DNA of 34,321 nucleotides from positions 1 to 34,321 of the forward strand of contig JAOAET010000032.1 of NCBI GenBank assembly GCA_026416665.1, in the 5' to 3' direction. Every line of letters starts with the position of its first letter. The first letter of the stretch is position 1. The notes beneath the pieces were generated by a model. It ran no database searches. It saw nothing but the letters and a program-made list of their open reading frames with translations, and was not told the DNA's origin. Positions 26,295 to 33,496 of this stretch are shown here, one piece after another. Source of the DNA: Candidatus Omnitrophota bacterium. Lineage in GTDB: Bacteria > Omnitrophota > Gorgyraeia > Gygaellales > Profunditerraquicolaceae. The position numbers and the translations under genes were made by a program.

Positions 26295-27842
26295 TTAAAT
26301 CTCTGCAGAATCAACCACTACCCCTTCTGAAAGCAACTTCTTACTAATTTTTCCACTTGGAGTTTTCGGTAAGCTTTTCCTGAATTCAATAATTTTGGGC
26401 ACTTTAAAATTTTCCAAGTTTTTCTGACAGTGTAAAATAATATCTTTTTCATCTAAAAAAGATTTTTCTTTTAGAACAACAAATGCCTTTATTACATTAC
26501 CAAGTATATCGTCGGCTACACCTACCACTGCTGTCTCAACTACATCGTCTAATTCGTAGATTACATTTTCTACTTCTTTTGGACTCACCATCTCGCCACC
26601 AGTTTTTATGATGTCATCTTTCCGGGAAACAAAATATAAGTAACCTTCTTCATCCATCTTAAAATAATCACCACTATAAAGAATTTGTTCGTTACCATAC
26701 AGCCCTGGTTTAAGACGCTGTGCAGTAAGTTCTGGTTGATTCCAATAACCTTTCATTATCTGTGAACCTCTTATAACTAATTCACCAATGGTATTTGGTT
26801 GAGTAATCCTGTTTCCCTTCTCATCAACAAGCCATACTTCCATATTAGGCATTGCCTTACCTACGGATGTTGGTTTCCTTGTAATTAACTCAGGCTCTAA
26901 ATAAGAAACCCTCTTACATTCGGTCAATCCGTACATAGAAAAAATCTTTACATGCGGAAATAACTCTTTCAATCTGTAGATATGCTTGGGTGGTAATGCC
27001 TGTGCAGTATTGGTTATATACCTTAAACAGGAAAAGTCATATTTATTAAGATTATTTAGCTGTAAAAGAATTGCCGAGATGGCAGGGACAATCGGAAAAC
27101 CGGTCACCTTTTCTTTTAGTATCAAATCAATTATTTGGTAAGGATAAGTAAAGGAACGCTCCAGAATAACTTTTCCGCCGAAGCTAAAAGCCATCAATAT
27201 TTGATAAAGACCGTAGTCAAAAGAAAGTGGTAAACAATCTATAATTATATCGTCTGGGGTGTTCTCCAAGTACTTAGTTATAGAGTTTATCGCAGAGACC
27301 ATATTTAAGTGAGTAAGCATAACTCCTTTGGGATTGCCAGTTGAACCAGAAGTGTAGATAAGACTTGCTAAATCAACATCAATACAATTTTTAGGGGGTT
27401 GGCTGGCAGGAAATCTATCAAGTATCTGGTAAAAATTAAGTTTCCTATCTTGGCTATCTATTAAAATAATTGTTTTTAGATTAGGGCATTCAGCAAATTT
27501 TTCCTTAGCAGATGTGTAATGTTGCGTATCAGTAACTAGTATCTTAATAGAACAATCATTAAGGATGTAAGCTAGTTTATTTGGCTTAGTCTGAGGATTA
27601 ATTACAACGAAAATACCAGAAGCTTTTAGAGTAGCATAAATTGAAATCACTGATTCTACACAATTTTCTAAGTATATACCAACTCTTTCTTGTTTTTCTA
27701 GTCTATAAGCAAGAAAGGCATGGGCAAGACGATTAGAAAAAATATCTATTTGAGCATAAGTAAGACGTTTTCTTCCACAAACTAACGCCTCTTTATCAGG
27801 ATATAGTCTGGCAGTTTTTTCTAATAATTCGTTAATTAGCAT
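26295..27842 (-). CDS. AMP-dependent acyl ligase, exosortase-A-associated type
   Basis: A 515-residue adenylate-forming enzyme. Core motifs occur in order: A3 Y-T-S-G-S-T-G-N-P-K-G (163-173), C-L-P-L-S-F-D-Y-G-L near 210, M-Y-G-L-T-E-C, A7 Y-S-G-D-Y-F, A8 R-K-D-D-I-I-K-T-G-G-E, and A10 K-T-P-S-G-K-I-S-K-K with the catalytic lysine near the C-terminus. It activates a carboxylic acid as acyl-AMP and probably loads the acyl carrier protein encoded just upstream, with which its ATG overlaps by seven bases. The L-E-N-T-P-D-D and P-L-S-F-D-Y-G-L regions recall the AMP ligase of exosortase-A polysaccharide loci. The acid could be an acyl modification of the glycan or an amino acid; the pocket was not analysed. 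Confidence 0.9.
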   Translation of the reverse strand: MLINELLEKTARLYPDKEALVCGRKRLTYAQIDIFSNRLAHAFLAYRLEKQERVGIYLENCVESVISIYATLKASGIFVVINPQTKPNKLAYILNDCSIKILVTDTQHYTSAKEKFAECPNLKTIILIDSQDRKLNFYQILDRFPASQPPKNCIDVDLASLIYTSGSTGNPKGVMLTHLNMVSAINSITKYLENTPDDIIIDCLPLSFDYGLYQILMAFSFGGKVILERSFTYPYQIIDLILKEKVTGFPIVPAISAILLQLNNLNKYDFSCLRYITNTAQALPPKHIYRLKELFPHVKIFSMYGLTECKRVSYLEPELITRKPTSVGKAMPNMEVWLVDEKGNRITQPNTIGELVIRGSQIMKGYWNQPELTAQRLKPGLYGNEQILYSGDYFKMDEEGYLYFVSRKDDIIKTGGEMVSPKEVENVIYELDDVVETAVVGVADDILGNVIKAFVVLKEKSFLDEKDIILHCQKNLENFKVPKIIEFRKSLPKTPSGKISKKLLSEGVVVDSAEI

Positions 27843-28111
27843 AATTTTAGCTTCCTTGACACGTAAGCCGTTATTTTGTGTATAGAATCAAGATTATCAG
27901 GAATAAGTTCCTCGTCTTGAACCTGAAAACCAAAGGTTTCCTCAAGGAAACTGACTAGTTCTAAAACCCCTGTAGAATCTATAATTCCTTTGTCAAGTAA
28001 AGAATTATCATCTTTAAGTTCTACATTTCTAGTTGCGACAAAATTCTTATTTATAAATTCTGTTACTCTGCTCTTTATTTCATTTGCATTAGTTATTTGT
28101 ATCTGTGCCAT
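27836..28111 (-). CDS. Acyl carrier protein
   Basis: A 91-residue acidic helical protein. The phosphopantetheine attachment motif is G-I-I-D-S-T-G-V-L-E-L, with Ser46 as the modified residue. It is followed by the usual hydrophobic helix L-V-S-F-L-E-E-T-F and a late D-N-L-D-S-I segment. It is not the fatty-acid-synthesis AcpP (which has G-A-D-S-L-D) but the stand-alone carrier type paired with AMP ligases. It would carry the acyl group made by the ligase to an acyltransferase, perhaps the hexapeptide enzyme at 17297-19090 or an unseen one. The start has the strongest ribosome binding site in the window. Confidence 0.9.
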   Translation of the reverse strand: MAQIQITNANEIKSRVTEFINKNFVATRNVELKDDNSLLDKGIIDSTGVLELVSFLEETFGFQVQDEELIPDNLDSIHKITAYVSRKLKLC

Positions 28112-28118
28112 TTCTCTT

Positions 28119-28132
28119 CTCCTTCCTCCTTA
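28119..28132 (-). promoter_or_regulatory. Exceptionally strong ribosome binding site of the acyl carrier protein gene
   Basis: Minus-strand bases AAGGAGGAAGGAG contain two overlapping anti-16S matches ending seven bases before the ATG at 28111. High translation is expected, which fits a stoichiometric carrier protein. Confidence 0.7.
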
Positions 28133-28149
28133 AATTGCTTAGGTTGATG

Positions 28150-28917
28150 TTAAGGATCTGTCTTAAGCGCATACCGATTATTTAAATAAAGCAATACCTC
28201 GCTGAGTGACTCAAAATCACCCAAATCAAACCACACTCCTTCACAGATGCAAGCATAAACTTTATCTTTTCCAACCAACCATTGGATAAAAGAACCAGGT
28301 GTATCTTTATGATTACCCGATTCTAGATATTTAGAAATTAAAAAAAGTTTTTCTTTTGGCATAAAATAAATACAGGTGGCAATAAGATTAGAACGCGGTT
28401 TTTCAGGTTTTTCTTCAAAAGAAACAATCTGTCCTGTCTCATTCAATAAAACAATACCAAAACGCCTTAAATCAGGATGGTTATTGGGTAAATATACTGC
28501 TATTGTTGGAAAAAATTCTCTCTCTTGGACGATACGAACAAAATTGTTTAAATCGAAATCAAAAAAGTTATCACCCGCAATTATCAAAACATCGTCATCA
28601 TAACCAATTGTATTCAATGCTAACTGAATATCACCTATTGCGCCAAAACGATCTTCAACACAGTTTGAACCATCGTTAATTAAGACAATACGCTGTGTAA
28701 ATGACTTTGGCTTTTCATCTAACCAATTCTCAAACTGTTGGTAGAACTTGTTATTTGTAATAATTATCGTCTTGTCAATATCACCGACATGACTTACTGA
28801 GTCAAGGATGTAATCTATAATTGGCCGACCATGAATCTTAAGTAATGGCTTAGCAGTATTAATAGTCAAAGGATACAATCTTGTGGCATAACCTGCCGCT
28901 AAAATTATTGCCTTCAT
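28150..28917 (-). CDS. Sugar-1-phosphate nucleotidyltransferase
   Basis: A 255-residue nucleotidyltransferase with the signature M-K-A-I-I-L-A-A-G-Y-A-T-R-L-Y-P-L-T and K-P-L-L at the N-terminus, I-A-G-D-N-F-F-D-F-D for metal and sugar binding near 118-127, and F-E-E-K-P-E-K-P. These are features of the glucose-1-phosphate thymidylyl/uridylyl group. It makes an NDP-sugar from a sugar 1-phosphate; base and sugar cannot be fixed. The product of GlmM after acetylation would be one candidate substrate, but no acetyltransferase domain (as in GlmU) is present. Its ATG overlaps the epimerase stop as ATGA. Confidence 0.9.
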   Translation of the reverse strand: MKAIILAAGYATRLYPLTINTAKPLLKIHGRPIIDYILDSVSHVGDIDKTIIITNNKFYQQFENWLDEKPKSFTQRIVLINDGSNCVEDRFGAIGDIQLALNTIGYDDDVLIIAGDNFFDFDLNNFVRIVQEREFFPTIAVYLPNNHPDLRRFGIVLLNETGQIVSFEEKPEKPRSNLIATCIYFMPKEKLFLISKYLESGNHKDTPGSFIQWLVGKDKVYACICEGVWFDLGDFESLSEVLLYLNNRYALKTDP

Positions 28918-29873
28918 TTTTTCTTCCAGTATTCTATAGTTCTCTGTAAACCCTCTTCAAAGGAAACCTTTCCTACAAACCCAAATACTTGCTTAATACT
29001 TGAAATATCTGCCAATGTCCTAAACACATCACCCGGTCTTGGAGGTAAAAACTGTGGTTCTATACTTTTTTTTAAATACCCATTAATCAGTCCGACTAAC
29101 GAAATAACAGATGTATCCTTACCATTTGCAACATTAAATACTCCATGAAAGACACCACTTCCTTTTTTAGGTAGATTTATCTTAGTTAAGGCTAAAATAT
29201 TTGCTTCTACGACATTATCCACATAGGTAAAATCGCGTGATTGTTTACCAGTTCCGAATATAGGTGGCTGCTGGTCGTGTAGGATACAATAAATAAATTT
29301 TGGAATCACCACCGCATATTCGTCATCAAGTGCCTGCCGTGGCCCAAAGACATTAAAATAACGCAAACAAATTGTTTCAATACCAAAGTGTTCAGAGAAA
29401 ATTCGGCAATAATATTCTCCTGCTAACTTTGATAAGGCATAGGGAGAGATAAGCTGTGGATAAAATGTCTCCTTTTCAGGGAAAGTTGTTACATCACCGT
29501 AAACAGAACTAGAAGAAGCAAAGACAAAGCGTTTAACTTTTTGTTCACGGGCTGCTTCTAATAAATTTAATGTCCCATCTATATTTACCCGGTTATATTC
29601 ATGGGGCATACTCATTGATTTTGGGACACTCCGTAATGCTGCTTGATGTGAGATTGCTTCTATCGATTCACATACCCGAAGACAAATATCTTTATCACAG
29701 ATATCTCCCCTCACAAGTTCAAACTGCCTACTATAGTTTCGGGAAAACTCTAAATTCTCTTCTCTTCCTGAACAAAAGTTATCTAAAACTCTCACAAAAT
29801 GACCTTGTCGTAAAAGCTCATCTACCAGATTTGAACCAATAAACCCTGCTCCTCCAGTAACCAATATTCTCAT
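28914..29873 (-). CDS. UDP-sugar 4-epimerase (extended SDR; GalE/WbpP-like)
   Basis: A 319-residue extended short-chain dehydrogenase. It has the NAD loop G-G-A-G-F-I-G (7-13), the catalytic S-S-S-V-Y-G (121-126) with the Y145-x3-K149 pair, and R-Y-F-N-V-F-G-P-R-Q near 180. The stretch A-L-R-S-V-P-K-S resembles the WbpP/TviC subgroup, which epimerises UDP-GlcNAc or UDP-GlcNAcA at C4. Next to a UDP-HexNAc 6-dehydrogenase this predicts UDP-GalNAcA, as in the Vi and B-band O-antigen pathways. AGGAG lies six bases before the ATG. A dehydratase or UDP-glucose 4-epimerase function is less likely but not excluded. Confidence 0.88.
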   Translation of the reverse strand: MRILVTGGAGFIGSNLVDELLRQGHFVRVLDNFCSGREENLEFSRNYSRQFELVRGDICDKDICLRVCESIEAISHQAALRSVPKSMSMPHEYNRVNIDGTLNLLEAAREQKVKRFVFASSSSVYGDVTTFPEKETFYPQLISPYALSKLAGEYYCRIFSEHFGIETICLRYFNVFGPRQALDDEYAVVIPKFIYCILHDQQPPIFGTGKQSRDFTYVDNVVEANILALTKINLPKKGSGVFHGVFNVANGKDTSVISLVGLINGYLKKSIEPQFLPPRPGDVFRTLADISSIKQVFGFVGKVSFEEGLQRTIEYWKKK

Positions 29874-29930
29874 TTCTACTCCTGTTGGTTACTAAAACTT
29901 AAGATACAGAAAATCTTTTTGTCTATATTT
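29874..29930 (-). other. Longest intergenic gap in the window, no clear signal
   Basis: Fifty-seven bases between the dehydrogenase stop and the epimerase ATG. It is A+T-rich and contains only the epimerase ribosome binding site (CAGGAG, six bases before the ATG). I see no inverted repeat with a T tract and no convincing promoter. Confidence 0.55.
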
Positions 29931-31238
29931 TTATAGTTTGACCACATTGGGATAATCTTTTTTATAGACATTACGGGTATCAAAAATTAATTTTGCGTTT
30001 TTCTGGATTATTGTATAGTCTACATCAGAGTGATCAGTAACCAGAAGCACGCAGTCAAATAACCGTAATGTTTTTTTATCTAGTGATCTTATTCCTCTAA
30101 GATTAATTCTATCAATTTTTATGTAAGGTATATATGGATCATAAAAACAAACATTGACTTTTTTCTGTTGCAGGTCTTCAATAATTTCTAAAGCTGGGGA
30201 TTCTCTTAAGTCTTTTACATCTTTCTTATAGGTAACCCCCAGCACAAGTATCTTGCTATTTTCTAGAGCAATATTTCTTTCTTCAAAAAGCTCTTGGACA
30301 CGTTCTACTACATAATGTGGCATATAGCGATTCATCTCTAAAGCCAAGTCAATCATCTTGGTCTTATAACCAAGTTTCTTTGCCTTCCAGGAAAGAAATA
30401 CAGGGTCACAAGGAATACAATGTCCACCTATTCCTGGACCTGGATAAAAAGGCATAAATCCAAAAGGTTTTGTTTTTGCACACTCAATGACTTCCCAAAT
30501 ACTAATTCCCAGCTTATGACATAAAATAGCAAACTCATTAATCAAGGCAATATTTACTAGACGAAAAGTATTTTCAAGAAGTTTAGATGTCTCAGCTACC
30601 TCGGGGCTTGATACAGTAAATACCTTATCTACAATCTTACTGTATATATTCATTGCCAATTCTGACGATTTTCCAGATAAACCACCTATTGCCTTAGGAA
30701 TCTTAGTGACAGGAAATTTTTTGTCTCCAGGGTTAACCCGCTCAGGAGAAAAAGCAAGAAAGAAATCCACCTCCTCTTTTAAACCAGATTCTTTCAAAAT
30801 AGGCAGAGTAACTTCTCTAGTAGTAGTGGTGTAAGAAGTGCTTTCTAAAACAATAAGTTGGGCTTTACGCATATTACGCATAACTGTTCGTGAGGCAGCT
30901 ACTACATAAGAGATATCCGGAAATTTAACTTTTCTAAGAGGAGTAGGTACTGCTATTATAATCACGTCTGAATCTCGGATTACTTTTTCGTTACTAGTTG
31001 GATAAAACTTTTTCTTTTTTATTAACCTTAAAACTTGTTTGGGATCAACATCTACAATAAACCTTTCGCCTTGAAACAATTTATTTATACGCTCTTGGTC
31101 CGTATCAAAACCATAAACAAAATAATTTTTCTCAGCAAAGGCAACAGCCAAAGGCAAACCTACATAACCAAGTCCTATTAAGCAAATCTTAGCAGTCCCG
31201 TCGTTTATTTTTATTTTTAAAAGTTCATAGTTTGTCAT
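29931..31238 (-). CDS. UDP-N-acetylhexosamine 6-dehydrogenase (WbpA/TviB/WecC-like)
   Basis: A 435-residue nucleotide-sugar dehydrogenase that oxidises C6 to a carboxylate with two NAD. The Rossmann loop I-G-L-G-Y-V-G lies at 21-27. The middle has F-S-P-E-R-V-N-P-G near 163-171, a conserved lysine at about 219 and asparagine at about 223. The catalytic Cys274 is in P-G-P-G-I-G-G-H-C-I-P-C-D-P. F-M-P-F-Y-P-G-P-G and L-S-W-K-A-K favour UDP-GlcNAc 6-dehydrogenases over UDP-glucose enzymes. The start at 31238 is supported by a strong ribosome binding site; the upstream ATG at 31271 would add 11 residues ahead of an unneeded extension. Product: UDP-GlcNAcA, possibly UDP-ManNAcA after WecB. Confidence 0.9.
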   Translation of the reverse strand: MTNYELLKIKINDGTAKICLIGLGYVGLPLAVAFAEKNYFVYGFDTDQERINKLFQGERFIVDVDPKQVLRLIKKKKFYPTSNEKVIRDSDVIIIAVPTPLRKVKFPDISYVVAASRTVMRNMRKAQLIVLESTSYTTTTREVTLPILKESGLKEEVDFFLAFSPERVNPGDKKFPVTKIPKAIGGLSGKSSELAMNIYSKIVDKVFTVSSPEVAETSKLLENTFRLVNIALINEFAILCHKLGISIWEVIECAKTKPFGFMPFYPGPGIGGHCIPCDPVFLSWKAKKLGYKTKMIDLALEMNRYMPHYVVERVQELFEERNIALENSKILVLGVTYKKDVKDLRESPALEIIEDLQQKKVNVCFYDPYIPYIKIDRINLRGIRSLDKKTLRLFDCVLLVTDHSDVDYTIIQKNAKLIFDTRNVYKKDYPNVVKL

Positions 31239-31246
31239 AACTATGG

Positions 31247-31256
31247 CTCCTTCCCC
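31247..31256 (-). promoter_or_regulatory. Ribosome binding site deciding the dehydrogenase start
   Basis: GGGGAAGGAG on the minus strand ends eight bases before the ATG at 31238. The first in-frame ATG (31271) has only an AGGAG about 20 bases away, inside the glmM stop region, so the shorter product is favoured. Confidence 0.7.
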
Positions 31257-31284
31257 TAATTTTAATGGCATATAATCAAATTCT

Positions 31285-32670
31285 TTATCCCGCTCCTATT
31301 TGTTGGCGTATATGTTCAGCTAAGGTATTAGCTATATTTTCAACTACTGCCTTGTCTTTTCCTTCAACCATAACCCGCGCTAATTGTTCAGTTCCGGAAT
31401 AACGTAAAAGAATTCTTCCCTGACCATCCAACTTAGCATTACACTCTTGCAATATCGCAGATAAACGGGGAATTTGTTCAAAAGGTTTTTTCTCTTTTAC
31501 CTTTACGTTTATTAACACCTGAGGATACTTTATCATACACTCGGAAAGTTTGCTTAAAGGCTGTGCATATTCTTTCATTACTTTTAACACTTGTAAAGCG
31601 GTCAAAAGTCCATCGGGAGTGGTTAAATAATCAAGGAAAATAATATGCCCTGACTGTTCACCTCCCAATTTAAGGCTATTACGTAATAGTGCATCTAAAA
31701 CATACTTATCACCAACATTTGTAGTAATAAGTCTTACTCCGAGCTGTTCTAAAAAAACACGCAGGCCATAGTTACTCATTACTGTTCCTACAACCGCGTT
31801 AGGTTTTAGTCTATTTTGTTCTGATAGATACCTTGCGATAACTGCAATAGTAGTATCCCCATCTACAATTTCACCTTTTTCGTCAACCATGATACCTCTG
31901 TCACCGTCACCATCTACAGCTATGCCAATATTGGCAGAGGTATCTAATACCAACTGTTTTAACACTTCTGGATTAATTGCTCCTCCCTGGTTTATATTGT
32001 AACCAGAAGGTTCATCATTAATAGAAAAAACCCGCGCACCCAACCCTTCAAAAACATTTCTTGCAAATGGAGCAGCTGCACCCCAAGCACAATCAAGTGC
32101 AACGGTATAGCCACTTAAATCTAACCCTTTAACAGTTGACTGTAAAAATTCGGCGTAACGGTTTTGGGCATTAGGGAACTTAATTATCTTGCCTTTCTTT
32201 GCAGAAGAAATCTTACGTGTTTTATTTACTAGACGCTCAAAAATAATATTTTCCACTTTCTCTTCGTCTTCTTCTGTGAATTTATACCCTGCGGCATTAA
32301 AAAACTTAATACCATTATCAGTGGCCTTATTGTGTGAAGCTGATATCATAATCCCTGCTTGACAACTAAGTTCTTTAACAAAATAGGCAAGGCCAGGAGT
32401 GGTAATTGTTCCTACTAGCAGCACATCTATTCCTAAAACCGCAATATTCTTTGAAAGAATATTTTCAATATTTGCACCGCTTAGACGTGTATCTTTCCCA
32501 ATTACTACACGTATTTTTCTCCTACTTTCTTTTTTTTCTAGTAGACTTTGAGCTAGTGCCTGGGCAATAATGCTTAGCATATAATCGGTTAAGGGATACA
32601 CTCCAGGGGTTCCCCGAATACCATCTGTACCAAACAATTTTTGTTTATTCACAATAAGTCGTCTTACCAT
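31285..32670 (-). CDS. glmM: Phosphoglucosamine mutase
   Basis: A 461-residue alpha-D-phosphohexomutase converting glucosamine 6-phosphate to glucosamine 1-phosphate. It has F-G-T-D-G-I-R-G at 13-20, the phosphoserine loop I-S-A-S-H-N (Ser112), the metal loop D-G-D-G-D-R-G, the sugar-binding G-G-E-Q-S-G-H-I-I-F typical of GlmM, and the phosphate-binding R-Y-S-G-T-E-Q near the C-terminus. The last usually reads S-G-T-E-P. AAGGA lies eight bases before the ATG; a GTG six codons later is a possible but unsupported start. Its place in a polysaccharide operon suggests a dedicated supply of hexosamine phosphate, and it could be the genome's only copy. Confidence 0.93.
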   Translation of the reverse strand: MVRRLIVNKQKLFGTDGIRGTPGVYPLTDYMLSIIAQALAQSLLEKKESRRKIRVVIGKDTRLSGANIENILSKNIAVLGIDVLLVGTITTPGLAYFVKELSCQAGIMISASHNKATDNGIKFFNAAGYKFTEEDEEKVENIIFERLVNKTRKISSAKKGKIIKFPNAQNRYAEFLQSTVKGLDLSGYTVALDCAWGAAAPFARNVFEGLGARVFSINDEPSGYNINQGGAINPEVLKQLVLDTSANIGIAVDGDGDRGIMVDEKGEIVDGDTTIAVIARYLSEQNRLKPNAVVGTVMSNYGLRVFLEQLGVRLITTNVGDKYVLDALLRNSLKLGGEQSGHIIFLDYLTTPDGLLTALQVLKVMKEYAQPLSKLSECMIKYPQVLINVKVKEKKPFEQIPRLSAILQECNAKLDGQGRILLRYSGTEQLARVMVEGKDKAVVENIANTLAEHIRQQIGAG

Positions 32671-32684
32671 CTAAACAATCCTTC

Positions 32685-33473
32685 TTACAAGTACCGGTAA
32701 ATATATGCCGGTATGTGATATTGAATATTGGTCAAAATATAGCCTAATAGTTTTGCCTGTGCTTGTTTTAATAAGCCTTGTGCGTGGCTGACTACACCGC
32801 GCTGGGTCCTGCCTGCTTGAATAACCATAATCACCCCATCACTTTGTGCACCTATTAAACCTGCGTCTGTAACAGGTATAACCGGTGGTGAATCGAGAAT
32901 AATATAGTCGTATTTCTCTTTAAGAACATTCAAAAGATTCTTAAACTTAACTGAACCTAAAAGTTCCGCAGGATTTTGAGGCGGTTTTCCTGCGGATAAT
33001 ATCGTGAGGTTATTTATCCCAATACTTACAAAGGCATCTTCAGTATTTATGCGTCCTGTAATTAATTCTGATAAACCTGCTTCCTGCTCAAATCCCAGAT
33101 ACTTGTTTACTTTACTACGACGCAAGTCCGCATCAATTAAGAGTATCTGTTTTTTGTTTAAATCCTGAGCCATAGAAATAGCTAAATTTATACTGGTAAT
33201 GGTTTTCCCTTCACCATTAATGGAACTGGTAATAGTAATTATGTGTAGAGGCCGTTGGGCATTAAGCGCCAACAAATTAGTGCGTAAGATACGAAACTGC
33301 TCAGCAATAGGACAGCTGGGCTCGTAAAACGTAACTATCCGCGGGTCGATCTTTGAATCAACTGTCTTCTGGGCAATAAACTGGTAACGAACTTCTGATT
33401 TTGAGTCTAACTTCTCTAATCTTGCCATTCTCTCTTCTGCTGCTTTTCTTAAGGCATCGGTAATTTTACCCAT
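32685..33473 (-). CDS. CpsD/CapB-type tyrosine kinase (P-loop ATPase)
   Basis: A 262-residue cytoplasmic BY-kinase domain without its membrane partner fused. M-G-K-I-T-D-A-L-R-K-A is the usual start in polysaccharide loci. The Walker A is T-S-S-I-N-G-E-G-K-T (82-91), with N where P is usual. Walker A' is L-L-I-D-A-D-L-R-R (111-119) and Walker B is I-I-L-D-S-P-P (191-197). The C-terminus has only a short tyrosine group (Tyr252, 257, 259, 261). It controls chain length or export by cycling phosphorylation together with a Wzc/CpsC-type membrane protein, which should lie beyond the right edge. AAGGAA precedes the ATG. Confidence 0.92.
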   Translation of the reverse strand: MGKITDALRKAAEERMARLEKLDSKSEVRYQFIAQKTVDSKIDPRIVTFYEPSCPIAEQFRILRTNLLALNAQRPLHIITITSSINGEGKTITSINLAISMAQDLNKKQILLIDADLRRSKVNKYLGFEQEAGLSELITGRINTEDAFVSIGINNLTILSAGKPPQNPAELLGSVKFKNLLNVLKEKYDYIILDSPPVIPVTDAGLIGAQSDGVIMVIQAGRTQRGVVSHAQGLLKQAQAKLLGYILTNIQYHIPAYIYRYL

Positions 33474-33496
33474 TCTGTTCGTTCCTTTCTTTGAGC

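Noticed and set aside
31239-31271. Eleven-residue N-terminal extension of the dehydrogenase
   Set aside because: The strong ribosome binding site at 31247-31256 lies inside it and points to the ATG at 31238.
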